From: ZC4RG30 sp963726085
GTDB lineage: Bacteria > Pseudomonadota > Gammaproteobacteria > Steroidobacterales > Steroidobacteraceae
Assembly: GCA_963726085.1 (NCBI GenBank)
Contig: CAVSAR010000001.1
Coordinates: 186,001-250,000, forward strand
Reading direction: 5' to 3'
Length of the DNA: 64,000 nucleotides
The position numbers and the translations under genes were made by a program. Under the pieces are notes generated by a model. The model was not told where the DNA came from and made no database searches. It saw only the letters and a program-made list of their open reading frames with translations. Position 1 is the stretch's first letter, and each line of letters starts with the position of its first letter. Below, one piece after another: positions 1-12,685 of the stretch.

Positions 1-1
1 A

Positions 2-751
2 GGGCTGCTGGCGGCGCAGAAACCGGTATCCGGCGAGCACGATGAGATGCTGTTCATCGTCGTGCATCAGGTCTCCGAGCTGTGGATCAAGCTGTTCCTG
101 CATGAGCTGCAGTTCGTACAGCAATGCGTGGTGAGGGATAATTTAGACCCATCATTCAAGGCGTTACAACGTATATCTAAGGTGCAGACACAGCTGTTTG
201 GCGTATGGGAAGTGCTGGCAACGATGACGCCCTCCGACTACACGGCATTTCGAAACTCGCTGGGGCGCTCGTCGGGGTTCCAGTCCGCGCAGTACCGGCT
301 GTTGGAATTTGCGATCGGCAACAAGAACGCGGACATGATTCGCGTGTACCAGCGCGATCCGGCCGAATACGAGCAACTCAATCGCGCACTGCACGCGCCC
401 AGCCTGTATGACCAGGTGCTGGCGCTGCTGAGTCGGCGCGGCTACGGCATTCCCGCAGAGTTGCTGGAGCGGGACTTCTCGGAGGCATACTTGCCGAGCA
501 AGGCCGTGACCGCTGCGTGGCTGGGCGTATATCACAACGCCCAGAAGGACTGGGATCTTTACGAGCTGGCGGAAGGACTGGTAGACCTGGATCACCGGTT
601 CCAGTTGTGGCGCTTCCAGCACATGAAGACCGTGGAACGAATCATCGGCAACAAGCCGGGAACGGGCGGCACCAGCGGCGTGAATTACCTGGCCAAGGCA
701 CTGGAGCTCAGGTTCTTTCCCGAGCTCTGGCAGGCCAGGACTTCCCTATGA
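2..751 (+). CDS. kynA: Tryptophan 2,3-dioxygenase, 5' end outside the window
   Basis: This haem enzyme opens the indole ring of L-tryptophan to N-formylkynurenine, the first step of the kynurenine pathway, in the cytoplasm. The reading frame is open to the left edge: the residues before the first in-window ATG (position 47) read AAQKPVSGEHDEM, the usual family sequence, so 47 is an internal Met and roughly 30 N-terminal residues are missing. Visible family motifs are HQVSELWIKLFLHEL near the front, and FQHMKTVERIIG (haem-ligand His region) followed by GTGGTSG at the back. The C-terminus FFPELWQARTSL is typical and complete. The last 44 bases overlap the end of the convergent msrQ. Confidence 0.95.
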   Translation, partial: GLLAAQKPVSGEHDEMLFIVVHQVSELWIKLFLHELQFVQQCVVRDNLDPSFKALQRISKVQTQLFGVWEVLATMTPSDYTAFRNSLGRSSGFQSAQYRLLEFAIGNKNADMIRVYQRDPAEYEQLNRALHAPSLYDQVLALLSRRGYGIPAELLERDFSEAYLPSKAVTAAWLGVYHNAQKDWDLYELAEGLVDLDHRFQLWRFQHMKTVERIIGNKPGTGGTSGVNYLAKALELRFFPELWQARTSL

Positions 752-1286
752 GCCGGAAGGCCATCAAGGCCGTGAATATCGCGATGTAAATGAGCGGCTC
801 GCGAATGTCCTTCTTGACCTGCCAGTAGAAGTGCCACAGGCCCAGCGCCGCTATTACATAGACCAGACGATGCAGCTTCTGCCAGCGGCGACCCAGGCGC
901 CGCATCATCGCGTTGGTGGACGTGACGGCAAGCGGAATCAACAGCAGCAGCGCGGCCATCCCCACCAGGATGTAGGGTCGCTTGACGATTTCCGAGCCAA
1001 CGTTGCGAAAATCCAGCCCCTGGTCCAGCCACGCGTAGGCGGTGAAGTGCAGCACGGCGTAGGTGAACGCGAACAGGCCCAGCATTCGTCGAATGCGCAG
1101 CAGGTCCGGTCGCTGCAGGATCTTGCGCGCCGGCGTTACCGTCAGGGTAATCAACAGCAGGTTCAACGCAGTCTTGCCCAGCGCATGCAGAATGCCGCGC
1201 ACCGGATCGACCCCGAAATGCAGGGGACCCATGCCGAACGCGCCCAGCGTGATGCACACGGCCGGCAGCGCACAGGCCGCGAACAC
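708..1286 (-). CDS. msrQ: MsrQ, haem-binding membrane subunit of the MsrPQ methionine sulfoxide reductase
   Basis: Polytopic inner-membrane b-type cytochrome of the ferric-reductase-like family. It passes quinol electrons to periplasmic MsrP for repair of oxidised methionine. About 192 residues, five to six hydrophobic segments; conserved stretches include RRMLGLFAFTYAVLHFTAY and GRRWQKLHRLVYV with the haem-ligand histidines. The GTG at 1286 is the first standard start, but coding character continues upstream (NTTQTYRFVVKPL) to a CTG at 1326-1328 that overlaps the msrP TGA as CTGA. The true start may therefore be that CTG, adding 14 residues. It follows msrP directly, as in other msrPQ operons. 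Confidence 0.9.
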   Translation of the reverse strand: MFAACALPAVCITLGAFGMGPLHFGVDPVRGILHALGKTALNLLLITLTVTPARKILQRPDLLRIRRMLGLFAFTYAVLHFTAYAWLDQGLDFRNVGSEIVKRPYILVGMAALLLLIPLAVTSTNAMMRRLGRRWQKLHRLVYVIAALGLWHFYWQVKKDIREPLIYIAIFTALMAFRLIGKSWPARARERT

Positions 1287-1324
1287 CAGCGGCTTGACGA
1301 CGAAACGGTAGGTCTGGGTCGTGT

Positions 1325-2284
1325 TCAGAAATTGCGACGCAGGTCCATGCCGCTGTACAGCGACGCCACTTGGCTGGCATAGCCGTTAAAGGGCAGCGTG
1401 GGCACGCGCTTGGCAAACAAGGATCCGCCACCCAGGCGTCGCTCGGTGGCCTGGCTCCAGCGCGGATGATCAACTGCCGGATTGACGTTGGCGTAGAAGC
1501 CATATTCATTGGCCGCCGCGACCTGCCAGCTGTTGACCGGCTGTCGCTCGGTGAAGCGGATGCGCACGATGGCCTTGATGCCCTTGAACCCGTATTTCCA
1601 TGGCACCACCAGGCGCATTGGCGCGCCGCTCTGGTTTGGCAGCACTTGCCCATAGAGGCCTACGGCCATCAACGCCAGCGGGTGCATTGCTTCGTCGATG
1701 CGCAGGCCCTCGACATAGGGCCAATCCAGCACCGGCTCGCGCTGTCCGGGCATCTGCTTGGGGTCCTTGAGCGTCGTGAACTCGACGAACTTGGCCTTGG
1801 ACGTGGGTTTGAACCGCTTGAGCAGGTCAGCAAGCGGAAAACCGGTCCAGGGGATGACCAGCGACCAGGCCTCGACGCAGCGCAGGCGATATACCCGCTC
1901 TTCCAGGGCATGGGGCTTGAGTATGTCCTCGATGGAGAAAGTGCCCTTCACTTCGGCTTCGCCGTCGACAGTGACGCTCCAGGGCCGCGCCTTGAAATTG
2001 CGCGAGTTGGCAGCGGGGTCCGACTTATCGGTACCAAACTCGTAGTAGTTGTTGTAGGTGGTGATTTCCTCGAAGGTGTTGGGCGTATCGGCGATCGACA
2101 TGGCCTGGTTGCGCACGCCCTTGAAACCGGGCGTGGCCGGGGCGTCAGCCAGGACGCGGGCAAGGCTGCTGCCTGCGACCAACCCGCCGCCGGCGATCCC
2201 CATGGCGAGGAGGCGCCGCCGGTCGAAATACACTGCCTGGGGCGTGATCTCAGAAGGCTGAATGCGCGTATCGATTCGCTTCAT
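1325..2284 (-). CDS. msrP: MsrP, periplasmic molybdopterin-dependent methionine sulfoxide reductase
   Basis: Catalytic subunit of MsrPQ, reducing protein-bound methionine sulfoxide in the periplasm. It belongs to the sulfite-oxidase-fold Mo-cofactor family. The ATG at 2284 gives 319 residues and has GGAG seven bases upstream; a longer frame to 2341 exists but lacks support. The N-terminus carries a twin-arginine signal (FDRRRLLAMGIAGGG), as expected for a cofactor-loaded exported enzyme. YRLRCVEAWSLVIPWTGFPL contains the molybdenum-coordinating Cys. Length and motif order match the family. It is the upstream partner of msrQ. Confidence 0.94.
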   Translation of the reverse strand: MKRIDTRIQPSEITPQAVYFDRRRLLAMGIAGGGLVAGSSLARVLADAPATPGFKGVRNQAMSIADTPNTFEEITTYNNYYEFGTDKSDPAANSRNFKARPWSVTVDGEAEVKGTFSIEDILKPHALEERVYRLRCVEAWSLVIPWTGFPLADLLKRFKPTSKAKFVEFTTLKDPKQMPGQREPVLDWPYVEGLRIDEAMHPLALMAVGLYGQVLPNQSGAPMRLVVPWKYGFKGIKAIVRIRFTERQPVNSWQVAAANEYGFYANVNPAVDHPRWSQATERRLGGGSLFAKRVPTLPFNGYASQVASLYSGMDLRRNF

Positions 2285-2356
2285 GGTCTGCTCCGGTCGA
2301 ATTGTCGGTTTCCAATACTGTGCTTCGCTGCCAACCAGCACAACGTTACGGGCTGG

Positions 2357-3010
2357 TCAGCGCCATTGGACACAGCGCATTCCCAACTGGGCCAGGCGCC
2401 CCCGCATGCGTGGTCGCGGGTTGACGTAAACCGCTTCGTCGCAGCGCATCAGGTGGGCGATATCGTGTCCGCTGTTGCCATAGCCAATGACTGACAGGCC
2501 GGGATGCTGCTGCCGCAGCCGCTCCAGTACAAGCGCCTTTTCCTCGCCCCGGCAGTTGGGACCGGCCAGGCGCCCGTCCAGAAGGGCCCCGTTCCAGCGC
2601 ACCGCAGTGCAGACGCACTCGCTGGCGCCAAGCAACTGCGCGATCTCGGGCACGTACAGGTCCGGACTGGCCGACATCAACACAGTGTAATCGCCGTTGG
2701 CCACATGCGATCGAAACGCAGCAAGGGCCTCGGGATACATGCCTAGCGCAACGGTCGTACGGGCAAATCGCTGTGCCCAGGCATGCACCTCGGATCGTGC
2801 AAGGCCCGCGAACAGCACGCGCAGTACTGCGCCCTTGAGTGCGCCTTGGTCGATCAGGCGCACTACAAAGGCCAGCGCGGGCACCAGCAGCGCCGGCATC
2901 CGGACCCAGCGCAAGGGCTTGCGCGCCAGCAGGCCACAGCCGAATCCCAAGTAGGTGTCGCCCCGCGTCAGGGTGCCATCCAGGTCAAATACCGCCAGGC
3001 GCCTTGGCAC
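2357..3010 (-). CDS. HAD-family hydrolase, subclass IB (phosphoserine phosphatase-like)
   Basis: Cytoplasmic phosphatase of the haloacid dehalogenase superfamily. Motif I, FDLDGTL with its nucleophile and acid-base Asp pair, sits at residues 8-14. Motif II is the Ser in LMSASP, and motif III/IV is GYGNSGHD near the end. The helical cap between motifs I and II is that of the IB subclass, which includes SerB and various membrane-lipid phosphatases. The substrate cannot be read from sequence. The GTG at 3010 is taken as start. The gene begins 41 bases after the acnA stop and ends 72 bases before msrP, so it is probably co-transcribed with acnA. Confidence 0.82.
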   Translation of the reverse strand: MPRRLAVFDLDGTLTRGDTYLGFGCGLLARKPLRWVRMPALLVPALAFVVRLIDQGALKGAVLRVLFAGLARSEVHAWAQRFARTTVALGMYPEALAAFRSHVANGDYTVLMSASPDLYVPEIAQLLGASECVCTAVRWNGALLDGRLAGPNCRGEEKALVLERLRQQHPGLSVIGYGNSGHDIAHLMRCDEAVYVNPRPRMRGRLAQLGMRCVQWR

Positions 3011-3051
3011 CTGCTGATTGGCGACCGCCCGCTGGTCAAACGACGGAGTGG

Positions 3052-5745
<2,694 letters not shown>

Positions 5746-5770
5746 GGGTCCTCCTGGAGCGTGCCACGGA

Positions 5771-6853
5771 TTATATATCGGTTCGCTCGATGACTCCTCC
5801 GCCCAGACAGCGCGTATCGCTGTAGAAGACAGCGGATTGGCCCGGCGTGACAGCCCGCTGCGGCTGCGCCGGCATTACCACCACGCCATCATCGGCAACC
5901 TCCTCGATCGATGCGGCCTGGTCCTGTTGCCGGTAGCGCAGGCGCACCGCCACGGCAAGCGGGGCCGCAGCGGGACGAGCGCACAACCAGTTTACGCGGC
6001 CGGTGCGAAGGCGCCGCGAGAACAGCGCGGGATTGTCACGTCCCTGTGCAACGGTGAGCACATTCTGGTGCGGGTCCTTGTTGACGACGTACCAGGCCTC
6101 GCCAGTGGAGCCGTGCATGCCGCCGATGCCGATCCCGGCGCGCTGGCCCAGGGTATAGAAGGCCAGCCCGATGTGTTGGCCAATGGATTCCCCTGAGGCG
6201 GTCACCATGGGTCCGGGTTGGTGCTCCACATACTGCTCGAGGAATTCGCGGAAGGGTCGCTCGCCGATGAAGCAGATACCCGTGCTGTCACGCTTGTTGA
6301 ATACGGGCAGGCCGGCACTGCGCGCCATCTCGCGCACCTGGTCCTTGTGCAGAGCGCCCAGTGGCAACAGCACCTGCGCGAATCGATCGCGCGGCACGGC
6401 GTGGAGAAAGTAGGACTGGTCCTTATTGGCGTCGACGCCTTTGTGCAGCTGCGGACCGTCGGCGCCGGCAACCAGGCGCGCATAGTGTCCCGTTGCCAGC
6501 AACTCGCCGCCGAGCCGCCGGGCATGGCGCAGGCAGTCGCCGAACTTGATCTCGCGGTTGCACAGCACGTCCGGATTCGGTGTCAGCCCGGCACGGCATG
6601 CGGCCAGGAAATCCGAGAAGACGCGGTCCCGGTATTGCGCCGACAGATCCACGCTATGCAGGGGGACCCCCAGTTCTGCGGCGACCCGTCTCGCATCCTG
6701 GAAATCCTCCGCCGCCGTGCAATAGCCCTGTTCGTCCTCTTCCCAGTTGTGCATGAAGAGGCACTGCACGACGTGGCCGGCGCGACGCATGAGCAGGGCG
6801 GTGACGGCGGAGTCAACACCGCCGGACAGCGCCACGATGACGCGGCTGGCCAC
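5771..6853 (-). CDS. mnmA: tRNA-specific 2-thiouridylase MnmA
   Basis: Installs sulfur at C2 of the wobble uridine in tRNA-Lys, -Glu and -Gln, using sulfur relayed from IscS. The ATP-pyrophosphatase P-loop SGGVDS is at residues 10-15. The two catalytic cysteines are in NPDVLCNREIKF and STGICFIGERPF. Length (360 residues) is standard. It starts five bases after nudJ stops, and nudJ-mnmA next to purB is a conserved gammaproteobacterial order. The hflD gene that sits between them in Escherichia coli is absent here. Confidence 0.97.
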   Translation of the reverse strand: MASRVIVALSGGVDSAVTALLMRRAGHVVQCLFMHNWEEDEQGYCTAAEDFQDARRVAAELGVPLHSVDLSAQYRDRVFSDFLAACRAGLTPNPDVLCNREIKFGDCLRHARRLGGELLATGHYARLVAGADGPQLHKGVDANKDQSYFLHAVPRDRFAQVLLPLGALHKDQVREMARSAGLPVFNKRDSTGICFIGERPFREFLEQYVEHQPGPMVTASGESIGQHIGLAFYTLGQRAGIGIGGMHGSTGEAWYVVNKDPHQNVLTVAQGRDNPALFSRRLRTGRVNWLCARPAAAPLAVAVRLRYRQQDQAASIEEVADDGVVVMPAQPQRAVTPGQSAVFYSDTRCLGGGVIERTDI

Positions 6854-6858
6854 GGCGG

Positions 6859-7332
6859 TCAGGCGAAGCGTATGGCCGGGGGAGCCGTCCCGACCTGCTT
6901 CAGGGCATCCAGATCATGGCACCGGCCGGCCAGGAAGTCGTCCACACACAAAAGCACCAGCGGGCTGCGCAGGCGTGCGCTTTGCGCGACAAGATCATCG
7001 CGGCGCAGCCATTGCGTGCGGATGATGCCGTGATCGAGCCGGCGGTCGGCGTCATGGTGTGAGACGTCTCCGCTGATGGCAATGCGGATGGTGGTGCGGC
7101 CGTTGGCGTCGTTGCGCCACAGGTACAGGCCCAGCAGGTGGCGAGGCACGAAATGCCACGCGGTCTCCTCGAGCGTTTCGCGGATTACCGCCTCAATGGG
7201 AGATTCGCGGTCCTCGACATGCCCGGCAGGCTGGTTCAGCACGGTTGCCTGCTGGATCCTTTCCTCCACGATCAGGAAACGTCCGTCGCGCTGCACGATG
7301 GCGGCAACGGTCAGATCGGGGCGCCAGGTCAT
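6859..7332 (-). CDS. nudJ: Nudix hydrolase NudJ-type phosphatase
   Basis: Small Nudix enzyme (157 residues). NudJ of E. coli acts on nucleoside tri- and diphosphates and on the thiamin precursor HMP-PP; the substrate here is inferred only from family and neighbourhood. The Nudix box begins GHVEDRE at residue 37 and continues RETLEETAWHF. Its usual Gly near the end is Ala, as in other NudJ proteins that carry ETAW. The start chosen is ATG at 7332 (MTWRPDLTVAAIV); the open frame upstream to 7533 is low-complexity and not protein-like. It precedes mnmA by five bases. Confidence 0.9.
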   Translation of the reverse strand: MTWRPDLTVAAIVQRDGRFLIVEERIQQATVLNQPAGHVEDRESPIEAVIRETLEETAWHFVPRHLLGLYLWRNDANGRTTIRIAISGDVSHHDADRRLDHGIIRTQWLRRDDLVAQSARLRSPLVLLCVDDFLAGRCHDLDALKQVGTAPPAIRFA

Positions 7333-7357
7333 GGCGCCAAGTATAGGGGAACAAGCC

Positions 7358-7903
7358 CTAGTAGCGCGGGGTGCTGGCGATCCACATCTCATCGAACTCC
7401 TGCAGGTACAGGCGCGCGATGGGAGGCTGGTTGAATCCGGCGATGCCTTCCCAGCTGGTGACTTGCGACCGGTAGACGATGGCGTTGGCATCGGCAATGA
7501 ACATGGCGCTGTGCCGGGCGGCAAACTGCTCATGCGCGGACCGGATCTCTATGTGGCCCGAAAGCCGGCGCGACAGGGCGACCATGCGGTGACGCGTGGT
7601 CGGCGGCACCGGACGATGGGTCAGCAGCCGGACCTTCGCAAACGTGTGGTTGAGCAGGAAGCGCTTGATGAGCTCCAGGAATGCCTCGGTCTCATAAAGC
7701 GGGGGTTCGATTTCGTAGGTCGTGAACACCGACAGGAGTCGATGCGCGCTCAGGGTGGCGCGGTGCGTGGCCTCGCGCACGTCCGTCAGGTTGAGGAGCA
7801 CATGCAGGGGCTCCGGCGCCGCGGAGTCCCCGCGACCCAGCACAGTAGGGGGCGCCGGATTTCCGGAGACGCCGCCGGCGAAATAGTATTGAGGGCCGCC
7901 CAT
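7358..7903 (-). CDS. Conserved hypothetical protein between purB and nudJ
   Basis: 181 residues with no clear catalytic motif. After a glycine/proline-rich N-terminal 30 residues comes a mixed alpha/beta domain containing RLLSVFTTYEIEPPLYETEA and VRLLTHRPVPPTTRHRMVAL. It recalls a domain I associate with DUF7931 (phospholipase-D-like fold, often beside acetyltransferases), but that link is from memory and tentative. It has no signal peptide or membrane segment. Its place in the purB-nudJ-mnmA run suggests a housekeeping role; no function is assigned. The start ATG at 7903 lacks an obvious ribosome binding site. Confidence 0.7.
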   Translation of the reverse strand: MGGPQYYFAGGVSGNPAPPTVLGRGDSAAPEPLHVLLNLTDVREATHRATLSAHRLLSVFTTYEIEPPLYETEAFLELIKRFLLNHTFAKVRLLTHRPVPPTTRHRMVALSRRLSGHIEIRSAHEQFAARHSAMFIADANAIVYRSQVTSWEGIAGFNQPPIARLYLQEFDEMWIASTPRY

Positions 7904-8017
7904 GGGCCGATAGTAGAAACAGGGGCCGCCAGTTCCTTGTGGACCGCGTCACGATTTGCCGGTAACGGCAGGCCAGCACCGCTGAAACTGCGCATTCGGT
8001 CGCAGAAAACCGGGCCG

Positions 8018-9409
8018 TTATCTCGTTTCCGGGTCCCGATCCTGCGCAGGCAGACGCGCCAGGTGCTCCGCCAGGCCCAGGTAGGACGCAGGGGTCAGTG
8101 CCTGCAGGCGCGAGCGTTCCTGCTCCGGCAGCGGCAGGGACTCAATCAGTTGCGCAAGCGACTCGCGGTCCAGGGGCTTGCCGCGCGTGTGCGCCTTGAG
8201 CAGCTCATAGCCGTCGGCCACGCCGGCGGCCCGCAGCACCGTCTGCACCGCCTCGCCGAGCACTTCCCAGGCGTCTTCGAGGTCGGCAGCCAGCTGGGCC
8301 CTGTCGGGGGTCACCTTGCCCAGACCTCGCAAGGCCGCACGCCACGCGATCATCGAGTGACCCAGGGCCACCCCCACGTTGCGCAGCACGGTGGAGTCGG
8401 TGAGGTCGCGCTGCCAGCGCGACACAGGCAGCTTGTCCGAGAAATGCCGCAGCAGTGCATTGGCCACCCCCAGGTTGCCCTCGGCATTCTCGAAATCGAT
8501 GGGGTTGATCTTGTGCGGCATGGTCGATGAGCCGACCTCGCCCTCGACCAGGCGCTGGCGCAGGTAGCCCAGTGACACATAGCCCCAGATGTCGCGGCAC
8601 ATGTCGATGACGATGACGTTGATAGCGGCAACCGCATCGCTGAATTCGCCGATCCAGTCGTGCGGCTCGATCTGGGTGGTGTGCGCATTCCAGTGCAGTT
8701 CGCAGCGCCGGACGAAGGCGGCCGAGGCGGCAAGCCAGTCCACCGTCGGCAGGGCGACCACGTGCGCATTATAGTTGCCCACCGCACCGTTCCACTTTCC
8801 CAAAATGGCAACCGCGGCAAGCCGTTGCCGTGCACGGTGCAGGCGCGCGGCCACATTGGCGAACTCCTTGCCCAACGTGGTCGGCGTTGCCGTCTGGCCA
8901 TGAGTTCGCGACAGCATGGGCAGCGCCGCGTACTGCTGCGCCATGGTCCCCAGCGCCGCGGCCAGGCCATCGACGACCGGCAGCAGTTGCTCCTGTCGCG
9001 CGCGCTGCAGCAGGCGGGCGTAGCTGAGATTGTTGATGTCCTCCGAGGTGCAGCCAAAATGCACCAGCTCCAGTTGCGCCGGGTTGGCACCCGCGGCCCG
9101 GACCTCATCGCGCACGTAGTATTCAACCGCCTTCACGTCATGGTTGATGCGCAGCTCGATTTGCTTGACGGTGGCAGTACTGGCGTCACCCGGATCCATG
9201 GCCAGCTGTTCGAGCCGGCGCTGGACGGCAGGGGCAAACTTGGCAACCGGCAACGGGGACAAGGTATCGCCCAGTTGCAGCACCCATAGGGCCTCGACCC
9301 GGATGCGCTCCTTGATCAGGCCGCTTTCCGAAAGCAGCCTGGCAAGACCTTCAGTGGCGGCTCGATAGCGGCCATCGACTGGCGACAGGGCGGTGAGCGA
9401 AGCGTCCAT
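8018..9409 (-). CDS. purB: Adenylosuccinate lyase
   Basis: Catalyses two fumarate-releasing steps of purine synthesis, SAICAR to AICAR and adenylosuccinate to AMP, as a cytoplasmic homotetramer. The 463 residues carry the superfamily signature SSTMPHKINPIDFENAEGN with the catalytic Ser loop. Other conserved stretches are THGQTATPTTLG and the FGCTSEDINN region. It is transcribed away from fumC, another member of the same aspartase/fumarase superfamily, with 71 bases between the two starts. Confidence 0.97.
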   Translation of the reverse strand: MDASLTALSPVDGRYRAATEGLARLLSESGLIKERIRVEALWVLQLGDTLSPLPVAKFAPAVQRRLEQLAMDPGDASTATVKQIELRINHDVKAVEYYVRDEVRAAGANPAQLELVHFGCTSEDINNLSYARLLQRARQEQLLPVVDGLAAALGTMAQQYAALPMLSRTHGQTATPTTLGKEFANVAARLHRARQRLAAVAILGKWNGAVGNYNAHVVALPTVDWLAASAAFVRRCELHWNAHTTQIEPHDWIGEFSDAVAAINVIVIDMCRDIWGYVSLGYLRQRLVEGEVGSSTMPHKINPIDFENAEGNLGVANALLRHFSDKLPVSRWQRDLTDSTVLRNVGVALGHSMIAWRAALRGLGKVTPDRAQLAADLEDAWEVLGEAVQTVLRAAGVADGYELLKAHTRGKPLDRESLAQLIESLPLPEQERSRLQALTPASYLGLAEHLARLPAQDRDPETR

Positions 9410-9480
9410 GTGGGGTCGGTTAGTGCGTGAATGATAGGATCAGCACATCATAACTGATGCGCTAAGGCGACGCGGAGCGG

Positions 9481-10892
<1,412 letters not shown>

Positions 10893-10893
<1 letters not shown>

Positions 10894-11537
10894 TGAGGCC
10901 AGGTCTGAGCAGCGCGCTGGCGGCGCGAGGCCGGCTCATCAAGCGGCTGGCAGGCAGTGCGCCGGATCACGCGGCATCGCAGTTGCGGCTGGGCACAGGC
11001 TTCGCGCGCGACTTGGATGCGCGCCTCGCGGCCCTGCTGCCTGCCCAACCCAAGGCGGCCGCCGTGCTCATCGGCCTGACCGACATGGGGTCGCCCGGGA
11101 TCCTGCTCACGCTGCGTTCCTCGGCGCTGCGCCAGCACGCCGGCCAGATTTCCTTTCCCGGAGGGGCAATCGACGTGGGCGACGCGGGTCCGGCAGAGGC
11201 GGCGCTGCGCGAGGCCCGCGAGGAAGTTGGCCTGGCCGCCGACCAGGCGCAGATCATCGGCTACCTGCCCGACCAGCTGGTGATAACCGGGTTTCGCATC
11301 ACGCCGGTGGTCGCGCAGCTCGCGCCGCAATTTGTGCCTCGCCTGCACAAGGACGAAGTGCAGGACAGTTTTGAATTGCCCTTTGATGTGCTGATGGACC
11401 CGAGCAACCACCGGGACACGACCCGCAGGATTGGCGACATCGAATTGCCGACGTGCGACATCCAGTTTGGGCAGCACCGCATCTGGGGCGCTACGGCTGG
11501 GATGCTGTTGTCGCTGTATGAACTGGCGCGGCCATGA
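10893..11537 (+). CDS. nudL: CoA pyrophosphatase-type Nudix hydrolase (NudL family)
   Basis: The family cleaves CoA and CoA derivatives to phosphopantetheine and 3',5'-ADP. The 214 residues contain the NudL-type extended motif QISFPGGAID followed by the Nudix core REAREEVGL at residues 106-114. The start shares its A with the fumC stop and the stop overlaps mazG as ATGA, so the three genes are likely translationally coupled. Together with mazG it makes a nucleotide and cofactor clean-up pair. Substrate assignment is by family. Confidence 0.88.
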
Positions 11538-12325
11538 CTGTGCGTACCCCCCCGACATTGCCCGGAATGCTGCGGCTGCTGGAAGTGATGCGCCGCCTGC
11601 GTGATCCGCTCACCGGCTGTCCCTGGGACCTGCAGCAGGATGCGCGCTCGTTGGCGCGCTACACGCTGGAGGAAGCATACGAAGTGGTCGCAGCGATCGA
11701 ACAGCGCGACCCCAACGAGTTGCGCGGTGAACTGGGGGACCTGCTGTTCCAGGTGGTGTTCCTGGCACAGCTTGCCAGTGAGCGTGGCGAGTACGATTTC
11801 GACGACATCGCCGGCGGCATAGCGGACAAGCTGACCCGGCGTCATCCGCATGTATTTGCGGCGCAGGGCCCCGAGGCAAATCGCTGGGAGGACCTCAAGG
11901 CCGATGAACGACGCCAACACGGGGTTACCGGCGCCTTGGGCGGGGTGCCACAGGCACTGCCGGCCCTGATGCGCGCCGCCAAGCTGGGCAAGCGGGCCGC
12001 CTCGGTGGGTTTCGACTGGCCGGATGCCGACGGGCCGGGGCTCAAGGTTCTGGAGGAGCTTGCCGAGGTTCAGCAGGCCCGTGCCGGTGCTGGGGATTCC
12101 ACCGTGGAGGATGAAATAGGCGACCTGCTGCTTGCAGTGACCAGCCTGGCGCGCCACCTCAGCGTCGATCCGGAGAACGCGTTGCGGCGGGCGAACAGCA
12201 GATTTGAGGCGCGCTTTGAGGCGATGGAACGACTGGCCGCCGGGCGCGGACAGCGGCTCGACGGCATGGATGCGCAGCAACTTGATTCGTTATGGAATGA
12301 AGCCAAGCTGGGCGTTCAGCCCTGA
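11534..12325 (+). CDS. mazG: Nucleoside triphosphate pyrophosphohydrolase MazG
   Basis: Hydrolyses (d)NTPs to monophosphates and pyrophosphate. The all-alpha fold has two MazG repeats. The first contains CPWDLQQDARSLARYTLEEA and EELxxELGDLLFQVVF-type acidic metal-binding residues; the second has VEDEIGDLLLAVTSLARHL. The 263 residues equal the usual two-domain form. Four-base ATGA overlap with nudL. Confidence 0.95.
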   Translation: MTVRTPPTLPGMLRLLEVMRRLRDPLTGCPWDLQQDARSLARYTLEEAYEVVAAIEQRDPNELRGELGDLLFQVVFLAQLASERGEYDFDDIAGGIADKLTRRHPHVFAAQGPEANRWEDLKADERRQHGVTGALGGVPQALPALMRAAKLGKRAASVGFDWPDADGPGLKVLEELAEVQQARAGAGDSTVEDEIGDLLLAVTSLARHLSVDPENALRRANSRFEARFEAMERLAAGRGQRLDGMDAQQLDSLWNEAKLGVQP

Positions 12326-12328
12326 TTC

Positions 12329-12685
12329 ATGGGTATCACGTACGATATGCCCATGCGACAGGCAAAGGGAGTGCAGTCCTTCGGAGTGCTCGCCATGGTG
12401 GCGCTGCTTGCGTGTGCCCCCGGCCTTGCCAGTGCTAAACATGACAAGAACGGCCATGGCGATAACGGCAATGCATCGAGCACGGATGCCCAGGCGCCGC
12501 CACGATCGGCCGGCATTTCCAAGGACCAGGCTATCGAGATTGCGCAGCGCCGCTACAAGGCACGCGTGGTGCGCGCCGACGCGTCTGACACCGGGGGCCG
12601 GCGCACCTACGTGCTGCGCATGCTGTCAGAGCAGGGCAGGGTCTGGACGGTGCGCATGGATGCGCAAACCGGCAACGAATTCTGA
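12329..12685 (+). CDS. Secreted PepSY-domain protein
   Basis: Small periplasmic protein. A signal peptide is visible (VLAMVALLACAPGLASA), then a His/Asp/Asn-rich spacer, then one PepSY domain with the pattern ISKDQAIEIAQRRYKARVV and a YVLRMLSEQGRVWTVRMD strand pair ending in DAQTGNEF. Three in-frame ATGs exist (12329, 12347, 12353); the third gives the most compact signal peptide. Its stop overlaps the response-regulator start by one base. A PepSY protein ahead of a PhoP/PhoQ-like pair suggests it modulates the sensor in the periplasm; that role is inference. Confidence 0.82.
   Translation: MGITYDMPMRQAKGVQSFGVLAMVALLACAPGLASAKHDKNGHGDNGNASSTDAQAPPRSAGISKDQAIEIAQRRYKARVVRADASDTGGRRTYVLRMLSEQGRVWTVRMDAQTGNEF

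Noticed and set aside
1370..2494. 374-codon plus-strand ORF antisense to msrP
   Set aside because: The opposite strand encodes MsrP with Tat signal and Mo-cofactor motifs; the antisense frame has no protein-like pattern.
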